Of a stretch of 64,000 nucleotides of DNA, positions 1-8,095 are shown one piece after another. The DNA comes from Streptomyces flavotricini. GTDB lineage: Bacteria; Actinomycetota; Actinomycetes; Streptomycetales; Streptomycetaceae. Position 1 is the stretch's first letter. Every line of letters starts with the position of its first letter. The notes under the pieces were generated by a model. That model made no database searches. It worked only from the letters and a program-made list of their open reading frames with translations, and was not told the DNA's origin. Location: positions 1,353,344-1,417,343 of the forward strand of contig NZ_JAINUL010000001.1 of assembly GCF_020639365.1 (NCBI RefSeq), in the 5' to 3' direction. The position numbers were made by a program, and so were the translations under genes.

Positions 1-596
1 CGCACCGGCTCGTCGCGCGCGATCCCCGCGATCCGGGTCCGGTACTGGGCGCTGTGGATCAGCCGGTCGGCCGGCAGGCCGGCGAAGACCTCCGGTACGC
101 GCGGGTCGCGGCCACCGCCGACGACGAGGTCCCGGCAGCGGATCTCGTCCCCGTCCGTCAGCAGCACGCTCCACCCGGACACCGAGCCGTCCGCCCCGCA
201 CACCGGGTCCACCTGCGCCGCCCGCGCGCCGTAGCGGATCTCCACCCGCTCCAAGGACTTCGCGACCCACTGGAGGTAGTCCGAGAACTCCCAGCGGAAC
301 GGGTGGAAGGTGCCCAGGTTGATGAACTCGTCCAACCGGCCCTGTTCGTGGAGGAAGTTGAGGAAGGTGAACCTGCTCGACGGATTCCGCAACGTCACCA
401 GGTCCTTCAGGAAGGACACCTGGCTCCGCGCCCACGGCATCAGCAGATCGCGCTGCCACTTGACGTCCGGACTCTGCTCCAACAGGAGCGTTCCGTCCGC
501 CAGTTCGGCCGAACCCGACTCCTCGATGGCCACTGCGAGCGCCAAATTCGCCGGACCGGCACCTATCGCCAGAACACCGACCTCCCGAACAGCCAC
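1..596 (-). CDS. L-ornithine/L-lysine N-monooxygenase (siderophore type), 3' part outside window
   Basis: The first 198 residues of a flavin-dependent N-hydroxylase of the IucD/SidA/PvdA family are visible; the rest lies before base 1. The N-terminus carries the Rossmann FAD motif GAGPANLALAVAIEE (residues about 11-25), then the family stretch around WQRDLLMPW and SQVSFLKDLVTLRNPSSRFTF, typical of enzymes that hydroxylate the side-chain amine of ornithine or lysine using NADPH and oxygen. A second glycine-rich turn (VVGGGRDPRVPEVF) is where the structure returns to the FAD domain. The GTG at 596 is chosen because a purine-rich GAGGGGGAAG precedes it by a few bases. By family this is the first step of hydroxamate siderophore synthesis; no other siderophore gene is in view, so pathway membership is inferred. 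Confidence 0.85.
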   Translation of the reverse strand, partial: MAVREVGVLAIGAGPANLALAVAIEESGSAELADGTLLLEQSPDVKWQRDLLMPWARSQVSFLKDLVTLRNPSSRFTFLNFLHEQGRLDEFINLGTFHPFRWEFSDYLQWVAKSLERVEIRYGARAAQVDPVCGADGSVSGWSVLLTDGDEIRCRDLVVGGGRDPRVPEVFAGLPADRLIHSAQYRTRIAGIARDEPV

Positions 597-1003
597 ACTT
601 CCCCCTCGAACGCAGTGATCCCAGTCGCGGACAGGCAGTAGCGAGGCTAGATTTCCGCCGTTCCCGAGAGATAGGGGAACTTGTCCCGTCGAGTGGGGAA
701 TCTGGGCGGGGAAGGGTCGAGCGGGGAAAGCGGGTCTTCGAACTCAACCGTGCCCGGTGGGCACGGTCCGCTGTCAGGGTCTTGACGGGTGCTCCGTCGA
801 TCCCACCGCGGTCACGGTTGACGCCGCGGCTGCGCACCTCGGCCGGGGACGCGGTCGCCGACCGCGGACGGACGGTGGTGCAGGCCGCGCGCGACTGCGA
901 GGTGTCGTGGCCGGTGGCATGTCGGGCTGGTTGACCCGGGGTCCAGGTGGTCGCGATCACGGAGATACATAAAGGATTCATATAAAGCTGTTATGCTTCA
1001 GGC
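597..1003. other. Intergenic region with inverted repeats between divergent genes
   Basis: No convincing gene is seen in these 407 bases. They hold an inverted repeat GTTCCC-N9-GGGAAC at 660-680, upstream of the monooxygenase, and a perfect hairpin ACCGTGCCC-GGT-GGGCACGGT at 747-767. The last 40 bases before 1004 are AT-rich, with TATAAAG (981) and TATGCT (992-997). TATGCT sits about where a -10 box would be if the MarR mRNA began at its own ATG; no Shine-Dalgarno sequence precedes that ATG. CATAA (967) and TTATG (990) form a weak inverted repeat that could be a MarR operator. Confidence 0.45.
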
Positions 1004-1462
1004 ATGAGTCGCCGAGACGCCGCGCACGGCGCTTCCGATGCCATCGGGTCAGCCCTCTACGGTCTGGCCACCAGGGCCGTGAGACGCCTTCCCCGCGACA
1101 TGAGCCTGACGTCCGCCGCCACCTTGGCCACCCTGGACAAGACCGGCCCGCGGCGGATCACCGATCTGGCGGTGGCCGAGGGCGTCACCCAGCCCGCGAT
1201 GACCGTCCTGGTCCGGGTGATGGAGGAATCCGGGCTGGTCGAGCGGAAGGGCGATCCGTCCGACAAGCGGGTCACGCTGGTGTGCCTGACCGAGGCCGGC
1301 GCGTCGTACGTCCGGACGCGACGCCAGGCGGGCGTCGACGCGTACGCGCGGTTGATCGACGAACTCACCGGTGACGAGGTCGAGGCCTTGACAGCAGCCC
1401 TTCCGGCGCTGCTGCATCTGGCGGAGCTCGAAAGCCACGCCCGAGAGGAGTCGGACCGGTGA
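1004..1462 (+). CDS. MarR-family transcriptional regulator
   Basis: A 152-residue winged-helix regulator. The core reads as a MarR domain: helix 'MSLTSAATLATLDKTGPRRI', recognition region around DLAVAEGVTQPAMTVLVRVMEESGLVER, and a wing with DPSDKRVTLVCLTEAG. MarR dimers usually bind palindromes near their own promoter and release DNA on binding a phenolic or other small ligand. Its last codon overlaps the GTG of the MFS transporter at 1459 (GTGA overlap), so the two are translationally coupled and the regulator very likely controls that pump. No Shine-Dalgarno sequence precedes the ATG, and a -10-like TATGCT lies 7 bases before it, so leaderless translation is possible. The ligand is unknown. 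Confidence 0.9.
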   Translation: MSRRDAAHGASDAIGSALYGLATRAVRRLPRDMSLTSAATLATLDKTGPRRITDLAVAEGVTQPAMTVLVRVMEESGLVERKGDPSDKRVTLVCLTEAGASYVRTRRQAGVDAYARLIDELTGDEVEALTAALPALLHLAELESHAREESDR

Positions 1463-2880
1463 CCGCGGCCCAGGCTCATGACCAGCCCATGAGTGCTGCC
1501 CCGATACGTTCCGAGGCACGGCTGCTGGTTCCCGCCCTGATGTTCATCGCCCTGGTCGTGGCGGCGGTCGCCAGCCTCGGGACGCCGCTCATCACCAGCG
1601 TGGCGACCACGTTCCACGTCTCCCTCGACAGCGCGCAGTGGACGCTGACCATCGCCCTGCTCAGCGGCGCCGTCGCCACACCCGTCCTCGGCCGGCTCGG
1701 AGCCGGTCCGCACCGGCGGGCCACGGTCCTCGCCACGCTGGCGATCGTCGTCGCCGGCAGCGCGCTCACCGTGCTTCCGGTGCCGTTCGCCTGGCTGCTC
1801 GTGGGCAGAGCGGCCCAAGGCGTCGGACTCGGTCTCACGGCGCTGATGATGGGCGTGGCCCGCGACCATCTTCCCGAGGAGCGCAGCGCGGCCACGATCG
1901 CCCTGGTCTCAGTGGTCTCCATCATCGGAGCCGGCGTCGGCTACCCGTTGGCCGCGCTGCTCGCCGAGTTCGGCGGACTGCGGGCCGCCTACGGCCTCGG
2001 CCTGCTCGTCACCGCCATCGCCTTCGTGACCGCGTGGCGCTCCATGCCCGCAGCTCCCGAAGGCCGCTCCGCTCACGTGAACGTGGCCGGTGCGCTCGTC
2101 CTGGCGGGTGGACTGCTCCTCGTCCTGTTCCTGGCCGGCGAGAGGAGCCTGTGGAGCCGACACCTCGCCGTGGCGGTGACCCTTGCCGTCGCCGCCGTAC
2201 TCCTGCTCTGCGTCTGGACCGTTTCCGAACTGCGGACCAAGACGCCCCTGGTCGACGTCCGGGCGGTACGGCACCCGGCGGTCGCCGGGGCGAACATCGC
2301 CATGTTCGTCGGCGGGAGCGGCATGTACCTCCTGCTCACGCTGATCACCCGCTACGCGCAGACGCCGCACAGCGCCGGCTACGGCTTCGGACTGACCACC
2401 TTCGCGGCGGGGCTGGTCCTCATCCCGTTCTCCGTGCTGGGGTTCGTCGCCGGCAAGCTCACGCCGCGGGTCCGCGAACGGATCGACGGCCCCCTGCTCC
2501 TGGCCGGCAGCGCCGCCATCGTCGGCGGCGGGTTCGTCCTGTTCGCCGCCGCCCGGTCCAACCTGGCCGAACTGCTCGTGGCCATGGGGGTACTGGGCTT
2601 CGGCGTCGGCAGCTTCTCGGCCGCCATGCCCGGCGTCATCCTGGCCGTCACCCCCACGAGCGAGACGTCGAGCGCCATGAGCTTCAACTACGTCGTCCGC
2701 AGCGTCGGGTACTCCCTGGGCAGCGCCATCGGCGGCCTGGTCCTGGCCGCCGGTACCCCCACGGGCCGCCTCTTCCCGAACGACGACGCCTACACGACCG
2801 CGGCGCTGGTCGGCGTCGCCGCGATGGCGGTCACGGCGACGGCCGGCCTCGCCCTCGCCCGCCGACGCTCATGCTTCTGA
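1459..2880 (+). CDS. MFS drug-efflux transporter (DHA2-like)
   Basis: A 473-residue membrane protein with about 14 hydrophobic segments, the length and topology expected of the drug:proton antiporter DHA2 branch (EmrB/QacA type). Segment 1 starts at LLVPALMFIALVVAAVASLGTPL and is followed by QWTLTIALLSGAVATPVLGRLG, the usual loop 2-3 region of MFS antiporters. The GTG at 1459 overlaps the MarR stop codon; ATG at 1489 is an alternative internal start. It probably exports a toxic compound or antibiotic from the cytoplasm using the proton gradient, under control of the coupled MarR protein. The substrate cannot be told from sequence. It converges with the MFS gene ending at 2960. Confidence 0.85.
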   Translation: MTAAQAHDQPMSAAPIRSEARLLVPALMFIALVVAAVASLGTPLITSVATTFHVSLDSAQWTLTIALLSGAVATPVLGRLGAGPHRRATVLATLAIVVAGSALTVLPVPFAWLLVGRAAQGVGLGLTALMMGVARDHLPEERSAATIALVSVVSIIGAGVGYPLAALLAEFGGLRAAYGLGLLVTAIAFVTAWRSMPAAPEGRSAHVNVAGALVLAGGLLLVLFLAGERSLWSRHLAVAVTLAVAAVLLLCVWTVSELRTKTPLVDVRAVRHPAVAGANIAMFVGGSGMYLLLTLITRYAQTPHSAGYGFGLTTFAAGLVLIPFSVLGFVAGKLTPRVRERIDGPLLLAGSAAIVGGGFVLFAAARSNLAELLVAMGVLGFGVGSFSAAMPGVILAVTPTSETSSAMSFNYVVRSVGYSLGSAIGGLVLAAGTPTGRLFPNDDAYTTAALVGVAAMAVTATAGLALARRRSCF

Positions 2881-2959
2881 GCATCAGTTCCGAACACGAG
2901 AGGTGCCGTGGCCGGCACGCATACGATCCGGCGTGACGACCGATGAGGGAAGCGGGGGG

Positions 2960-4357
2960 TCAGGACACCGGCGCGGGATCGCTTCCCTTCGCGGCGGTGC
3001 GGGACGCTGCCGGCGCCGCGCCCGACACCGCCGCGGCCTCCACTGCCTCCGCGGCCTCCATGGCCTCCAACCGCCTCAGTCCGGTCCGCCGCTGGACCAC
3101 GGCGACCCCCGCGACGGCCGCCCCCAGCGCCAGCCAGCCCGCCGGCCCGGCCGCCATCACCACACCCGTCAGCAGCATCGGCCCGGCCGACTTCTGGATG
3201 GACTGGGACATGCCCGCCACCCCCAGGTACGAGGCCCTCGCGTCCCGGGGCGCGAGGGAGACGGCCAGCTCCCAGGAGCTCACCGAGCGCAGCAGCTCTG
3301 CGGCCGTGACCAGCACGGCGGCGGCCAGCAGCGCGATCGATGCGGCCCAGGCCCCGTCTTCGGGGGTGAGGGCCAGCAGCACGCAGCAGCCGAGCAGGGT
3401 CAGCCCGTACAGCCGGGCCGCTCCGGCGGCCTCGCGCGGCCGCCGGACCCGCGCGGACACGGTCATCTGCAGGACCACGACGAGCACGGTGTTGATGATG
3501 AGGAAGGCCGGGACCAGGGCGTGCGGGGCGTCGGTGTGCTCGATCAGCCACAGCGGCAGCGCGACCCCCAGGATCGAGTCGTCCAGGCACAGCGGGATGT
3601 CCAGGAGGACGAACCGGAGGTAGCCGCGGTCCCGCCAGGGGTTCGCGTCCGGCCGCCCCTCGCCGGGCGCGTCAGCGGCCTCGGCGGCCGCCTCGACGCG
3701 CCCGTGCCGCTGCTCCCGGGTCCGCCACACCAGTGCCGCGGCCAGCACGAACGACAGCGCGTTGCCCAGGATCAGGACCTGGTACGCCTCGCGGGTGCCC
3801 ACGGCGAGGCCGATGGCGGCGAGGCCCGCGCCGAGGGCGTACCCGGCGTTCGCGACGCTGCGCGACAGCGCCTGGTACGTGCCGCGCCGCTCGCCCGCCG
3901 CCCGGGTGGCGAAGAGCATCTCCAGCATCTTGGCCGCCCGGTCGCCGAGCGAGGTGACCGCGACCACGAGCAGCAGGACCTCGAAGCGGGTGAAGACGAG
4001 CAGCGCACAGATCGTGGCGAGGCGCAGCAGGTGGCAGCCGATCAGCAGCGTACGGGCGGGGAAGCGGGCGGCCAGGTGGCCCGCCAGCGGCGAGCCGGCG
4101 ATGCCCGCGACTCCGGCGGCGCCCAGCAGCAGGCCCACCTGCCGCCCGTCCAGCCCGGCCACGAAGGTGAAGAACAGGACGCAGGACGCGCCCCACACGC
4201 CCGTCCCGGTGCGGTCGAGCAGCTGGGCGAAGAGCATGATCTTGGCGTCCCGGCCGCCGGGCGGACGGCGCAACTGTGCCAGCAGCCCGGTCCCACCCTC
4301 GCGGAGCCCCCGTTCCCCGCGGTCCTTCCGCTTCCCCACCCCGCGCCGCCAGCTCAT
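2960..4357 (-). CDS. MFS transporter
   Basis: A 465-residue major facilitator protein with 10-12 hydrophobic segments. The first transmembrane region is LFAQLLDRTGTGVWGASCVL, followed by the loop 2-3 motif (GSPLAGHLAARFPARTLLIG). A charged linker of about 35 residues (EAAAEAADAPGEGRPDANPW) separates the two six-helix halves. The ATG at 4357 is chosen because GGAGGGTCCGA precedes it; an open frame extends further upstream but runs through the palindromic regulatory DNA. The C-terminus is Ala/Glu-rich and looks disordered. The substrate is unknown; 'RTGTGVWGASCVLFF' resembles macrolide-type exporters of actinomycetes, but that is weak evidence. Regulation probably runs through the two palindromes at 4385-4444. 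Confidence 0.82.
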   Translation of the reverse strand: MSWRRGVGKRKDRGERGLREGGTGLLAQLRRPPGGRDAKIMLFAQLLDRTGTGVWGASCVLFFTFVAGLDGRQVGLLLGAAGVAGIAGSPLAGHLAARFPARTLLIGCHLLRLATICALLVFTRFEVLLLVVAVTSLGDRAAKMLEMLFATRAAGERRGTYQALSRSVANAGYALGAGLAAIGLAVGTREAYQVLILGNALSFVLAAALVWRTREQRHGRVEAAAEAADAPGEGRPDANPWRDRGYLRFVLLDIPLCLDDSILGVALPLWLIEHTDAPHALVPAFLIINTVLVVVLQMTVSARVRRPREAAGAARLYGLTLLGCCVLLALTPEDGAWAASIALLAAAVLVTAAELLRSVSSWELAVSLAPRDARASYLGVAGMSQSIQKSAGPMLLTGVVMAAGPAGWLALGAAVAGVAVVQRRTGLRRLEAMEAAEAVEAAAVSGAAPAASRTAAKGSDPAPVS

Positions 4358-4384
4358 TCGGACCCTCCGCTTCCCCCGTCGAAA

Positions 4385-4404
4385 GTATCTCGATATCGAG
4401 ATAC
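4385..4404. promoter_or_regulatory. Perfect 20-bp palindrome (candidate operator)
   Basis: GTATCTCGATATCGAGATAC reads the same on both strands and lies 28 bp upstream of the MFS start codon at 4357. Its core (ATCTCGA/TCGAGAT) is closely related to the palindrome at 4429-4444. Placement between a transporter promoter and its ribosome binding site is what a repressor operator would show. The binding protein is not in the immediate neighbourhood; MarR- or PadR-like regulators are plausible by motif style only. Confidence 0.6.
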
Positions 4405-4428
4405 CTTGCGGTAGCCTGCCGGAAATCA

Positions 4429-4444
4429 ATCTTGACGTCAAGAT
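4429..4444. promoter_or_regulatory. Perfect 16-bp palindrome (candidate operator)
   Basis: ATCTTGACGTCAAGAT is a perfect palindrome 25 bp from the one at 4385-4404; both share ATCTYGA half-sites. TTGACG inside it could serve as a -35 box on either strand, so a bound repressor would block transcription of the MFS gene and possibly of the DUF1992 gene. The two sites may bind the same dimer cooperatively. Confidence 0.55.
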
Positions 4445-4527
4445 AAATCCGGGGGCATCCGCGGCATCCGCCTCCGGAGGCCCGCCACCGCGGCGATAGG
4501 CTGGGCGCACGGACGAGGGGAGCAGTC

Positions 4528-4929
4528 GTGACCGACCGCAAGCCACCGGGCGTCAGCTTCGAGTCATGGGTGGACCGGCAGATCAGGGAGGCCGCCGAGC
4601 GCGGCGAGTTCGAGCGCCTCCCGGGCTACGGCAAACCCCTGGCCTCGATCGACGCCCCGTACGACGAGCTGTGGTGGATCAGGGGGAAGATGCACCGCGA
4701 GGGGTTCGCCGCCCTGCCGCCCGCGCTCGCCCTGCGCAAGGAGGCCGAGGACGCCCTGGAGGCGGTCCGCGCCGCCCGGTCGGAGCGCGAGGCCCGCGCC
4801 GTACTCACCGAGATCAACGAGAAGATCCGCGCCGCGCTGCGCCGGCCACCGCCGGGCCCGCCCCTGCGTCTCTCCGCATTCGACGTCGATGCCGTCCTCG
4901 CCACCTGGCGCGAGGGCCGGACCGGCTGA
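4528..4929 (+). CDS. DUF1992 (DnaJ C28-type conserved domain) protein
   Basis: A 133-residue protein made almost wholly of the DUF1992 domain, which is also found in eukaryotic DNAJC28 without an obligatory J-domain. The diagnostic block is FESWVDRQIREAAERGEFERLPGYGKPL followed by DELWWIRGKMHREG (residues about 11-60). The C-terminus is a helical stretch rich in Ala, Arg and Glu. The biochemical role of the bacterial family is unknown; it is soluble and has no signal peptide. GTG at 4528 follows GAGGGGAG by 5 bases. It faces the MFS transporter across two palindromes, so it may share their regulation. Confidence 0.85.
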   Translation: MTDRKPPGVSFESWVDRQIREAAERGEFERLPGYGKPLASIDAPYDELWWIRGKMHREGFAALPPALALRKEAEDALEAVRAARSEREARAVLTEINEKIRAALRRPPPGPPLRLSAFDVDAVLATWREGRTG

Positions 4930-4990
4930 CGGCGCGCCCGGGCGCGGTCGTGGCGGCTCTCCCGGCCGCGGGCCACCGACAGTGCTACAA

Positions 4991-7702
4991 ATGGTTCGTG
5001 ACCCATCCTTGCAACCCGTGCCGGGGACGTCGGTGCGGTCACTGAGCCAAAAGCGCCCGCGCAGCGTCGCCCGACAGGTATTCGTCCTTCAGGTGGCGAT
5101 CGTGGTGCTGCTCGCCGCCGGAGCGGTGCTGGCCCTCGTACTCCAGTCCCGGCACGACGTGGACCGGGAGGCCCGGACCCGCTCGGTGGCGGTCGCGCAG
5201 ACCTTCGCCCATTCGCTCGGGCTGCGCCAGGCCCTCCTGACCCCCGACCCCTCCGCGATCCTCCAACCGCTCACCGAGGTGACGCGCAAGGACGCCGGGG
5301 TGGACTTCATCGTCGTGATGAACGACCAGGGGGTCCGCTACACCCATCCGCTCCCCGACCGCATCGGCAAACAGTTCGTGGGCACCATCGCGCCCTCACT
5401 GGCCGGCCAGGTGTACACCGAGAGCGTGAAGGGACCCCTGGGCCAGGAGATCCAGGCCGTGGTCCCCGTATTCGCCGACCCCTACAAGGACGGCGGCAAG
5501 GTCGTCGCACTGGTCTCGGCCGGCCTCACGGTGAAGAACGTCACCGGCGTGTTCCAGCGGCAGCTGCCCCTCATCCTCGGCACCAGCGCGGTCGGGATCG
5601 CCCTCGCCACCGCCGGCGCGGCGCTGATCAGCCGGCGCCTGCGCCGCCAGACCCGCGGGCTCGGCCCCCTCGAGATGACCCGCATGTACGAGCACCACGA
5701 CGCGGTGCTGCACTCCGTGCGCGAGGGGGTGCTGATCACCGACGGCGGCGGCCGGCTCCTCCTCGCCAACGACGAGGCGAAACGTCTGCTCAGGCTCCCG
5801 CCCGACGCGGAGGGGCAGCACATCCGGGAGCTGTCGGGGCTCGACCCGCAGATGGCCGACCTCCTGCTATCCGGCCGCGAGACCACGGACGAGGTGCACG
5901 AGGCCGGGGACCGGCTGCTCGTCGTCAACCAGCGTGCGACCCGCCCCCGCGGCAGGCCCGAGGGCACGGCCGTCACCATCCGGGACTCGACCGAGATGCA
6001 GGTACTCAGCACCCGCGCCGAGGCCGCCCGCAAACGGCTCCGGCTGCTGTACGACGCGGGCGTCGGCGTCGGCACCACCCTGGACGTGCAGCAGACGGCC
6101 CAGGAGCTCGCCGACGTGGCCGTCCCCCGCTTCGCGGACTTCGTCACCGTCGACCTGGCGGAACCGGTTCTCCGCGGCGACGAACCCACCGCCGTCAAGT
6201 CCGACCTGCGGCGCACCGGTATCAGCGGGATCCGGGACGACGTCCCGCTCTACCCGCGCGGCCGGCTGATCGACTTCCTGCCCTCCACCCCGCAGGCCCG
6301 CGGGCTCAGCACCGGCCGCGCCGAGCTCGTGACCGACCTGACCGACGCCCCGGGCTGGCACGCCCAGGACCCGCCGCGGGCCAAGGCCATCGTCGACTAC
6401 GGCGTCCACTCCCTGATCACGGCCCCGCTCAAGGCCCGCGGCGTCGCGCTCGGCGTGGTCAACTTCTGGCGCTCGGAAAAGGAGCCCTTCGACGAGGAGG
6501 ACCTGACGGTGGCGGAGGAGCTGGTCGCCCGCGCCGGGGTCAGCATCGACAACGCGCGCCGGTACACGCGCGAGCACGCCCTGGCCGTGGCCCTCCAGCG
6601 CAGCCTGCTGCCGCGCGATCTGCCCGAGCTGAGCGCGGTGGAGGTGGCGCACTTCTACCTGCCCGCGCAGTCGGGGGTGGGCGGCGACTGGTTCGACGTG
6701 ATCCCGCTGCCGGGCGCCCGGGTCGCCCTCGTCGTCGGCGACGTCGTCGGGCACGGTCTGCACGCCGCCGCGTCCATGGGGCGGCTGCGGACGGCCGTAC
6801 TGAACTTCTCCTCGCTGGACCTGCCGCCCGACGAGCTCCTCGCCCGCCTCGACGACCTCGTCCAGTACATCGACCAGGGCATGGCGGGCGGCGACGGCGC
6901 CGAGGGCGGCCTGATCGGCGCCACCTGCCTGTACGCCGTGTACGACGCGGTCACCCAGCGCTGCACGGTGGCACGGGCCGGCCACATGCCGCCGGCGGTG
7001 GTGCGCCCGGACGGCACCGTGGAGATCCCTGAGCTGCCGGCGGGCGCGCCGCTGGGCCTCGGCGGCTTCCCCTTCGAATCGGCGGAGCTGCAGCTGAGCG
7101 AGGGCACCCAGCTGGTGCTGTACACCGACGGGCTGATCGAGGACCGGGCCCGCGACATCGACGAGGGGCTCGTCCTGCTCCGCTCGGCCCTGGCGCACGC
7201 GGACCGCAGCCCCGAGGAGACCTGCCGGGAGGTCCTGGCGGAGCTGCTTCCGGTGCGCCCCCGCGACGACGTGGCCCTGCTGGTCGCGCGGACGTCGGCG
7301 CTGCCGGCGGACCGGATCGCCGAGTGGGAGGTCCCGTTCGAGCCGAGCGCGGTCGGGGCCATGCGGGCCGTCGCCATGGCGAAGCTGGAGGAGTGGGGGC
7401 TTGCGGAGCTCACCTTCGGGACGGAGCTGGTGCTGAGCGAGCTGATCACGAACGCGATCCGGCACGGCGCCGCGCCGGTCCGCGTACGGCTCCTGTACGA
7501 CCGGGTGCTGACCTGCGAGGTCTTCGACGGCAGCAGCAGCTCCCCGCGACTGCACTACGCCAAGACGGAGGACGAGGGAGGCCGCGGCCTCTTCCTGGTG
7601 GCCCAGCTCAGCCGCCGCTGGGGAGCGCGCTACACGCCGGATGGCAAGGTCATCTGGTCGGAGCAGCCGCTGCCGGATCCTGAGGAGACCGGCCCGGCGT
7701 GA
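4991..7702 (+). CDS. Sensor PP2C/SpoIIE phosphatase: Cache-PAS-GAF-phosphatase-HATPase
   Basis: A 903-residue multidomain membrane phosphatase of the RsbU/SpoIIE group. In order: TM1 (about 30-50); an extracytoplasmic CitA/DcuS-like Cache domain (about 55-175) with the hallmark RYTHP and IGKQFVGT; TM2 (about 180-205); a PAS domain (about 230-330); a GAF domain (about 355-525); a PP2C phosphatase (about 540-755) with metal-ligand motifs GGDWFDVI, VGDVVGHG, RAGHMPP and YTDGL; and a C-terminal RsbW-like HATPase (about 780-890) with ELITNAIRHG. Proteins of this kind dephosphorylate anti-sigma-factor antagonists and may also bind anti-sigma partners. The DcuS-like sensor suggests a carboxylate ligand. 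ATG 4991 is uncertain: no good Shine-Dalgarno is present, and GTG 5033, preceded by GGGGAC, is equally possible. Confidence 0.85.
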   Translation: MVRDPSLQPVPGTSVRSLSQKRPRSVARQVFVLQVAIVVLLAAGAVLALVLQSRHDVDREARTRSVAVAQTFAHSLGLRQALLTPDPSAILQPLTEVTRKDAGVDFIVVMNDQGVRYTHPLPDRIGKQFVGTIAPSLAGQVYTESVKGPLGQEIQAVVPVFADPYKDGGKVVALVSAGLTVKNVTGVFQRQLPLILGTSAVGIALATAGAALISRRLRRQTRGLGPLEMTRMYEHHDAVLHSVREGVLITDGGGRLLLANDEAKRLLRLPPDAEGQHIRELSGLDPQMADLLLSGRETTDEVHEAGDRLLVVNQRATRPRGRPEGTAVTIRDSTEMQVLSTRAEAARKRLRLLYDAGVGVGTTLDVQQTAQELADVAVPRFADFVTVDLAEPVLRGDEPTAVKSDLRRTGISGIRDDVPLYPRGRLIDFLPSTPQARGLSTGRAELVTDLTDAPGWHAQDPPRAKAIVDYGVHSLITAPLKARGVALGVVNFWRSEKEPFDEEDLTVAEELVARAGVSIDNARRYTREHALAVALQRSLLPRDLPELSAVEVAHFYLPAQSGVGGDWFDVIPLPGARVALVVGDVVGHGLHAAASMGRLRTAVLNFSSLDLPPDELLARLDDLVQYIDQGMAGGDGAEGGLIGATCLYAVYDAVTQRCTVARAGHMPPAVVRPDGTVEIPELPAGAPLGLGGFPFESAELQLSEGTQLVLYTDGLIEDRARDIDEGLVLLRSALAHADRSPEETCREVLAELLPVRPRDDVALLVARTSALPADRIAEWEVPFEPSAVGAMRAVAMAKLEEWGLAELTFGTELVLSELITNAIRHGAAPVRVRLLYDRVLTCEVFDGSSSSPRLHYAKTEDEGGRGLFLVAQLSRRWGARYTPDGKVIWSEQPLPDPEETGPA

Positions 7703-7941
7703 CGTGGGCCCGGCCCTCCGGTCCGGCGCCGCCCCGGGCCAGGTCCAGGAGCTGCTCGTGGAAACCGCCGAAGCCGCGCGGTTCGTCGACCAGGTGGATC
7801 TCCAGGATCCAGTGACGGCTCCACCCGGCCCGGTCGGTGCGGCGCAGCATCTCGGGACGACCGCCGGGCCGCGGGCCACCCGGCGCGTCTCGCGCGGCCC
7901 GCCTCGGCGTCGCTCCACTGGTGGACGCTGAACAAGGTCAT
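7650..7941 (-). pseudogene. Small hypothetical gene, apparently frameshifted
   Basis: Reading leftward from ATG 7941 gives MTLFSVHQWSDAEA and then loses sense. Skipping one G in the run of three at 7898-7900 restores a coding-looking frame (AARDAPGG, then RPEMLRRTDRAGWSRHWILE and IHLVDEPRGFGGFHEQLLDL). The combined product would be about 96 residues with no signal peptide. I do not recognise the family. The 3' end overlaps the phosphatase gene by about 50 bases on the opposite strand, so the true stop may be questionable. Either a genuine one-base insertion inactivated it or the G-run is a sequencing error. The rest of the 393-base gap (7942-8095) shows nothing else. Confidence 0.45.
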
Positions 7942-8095
7942 CGCCCGATACCTCGCCTCGTGAGCAGGAGTCGGAGCGTTACCGCCCGGGCGGCGGCCCC
8001 CCATAGCGCATCTGCAAGGTCACTCACGCAAATTTGATTCGCAGGTGCCTGGCAGAACAAACAAGAGCTCCGCACATGTGGACCTGGAGATCCGT

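Noticed and set aside
757..972. A 71-residue frame in the first intergenic region
   Set aside because: Gly/Arg-rich, no ribosome site, and overlaps a hairpin; more likely noncoding.
1049..1869. Minus-strand frames opposite the MarR and MFS genes
   Set aside because: Shadow composition and no start signals.
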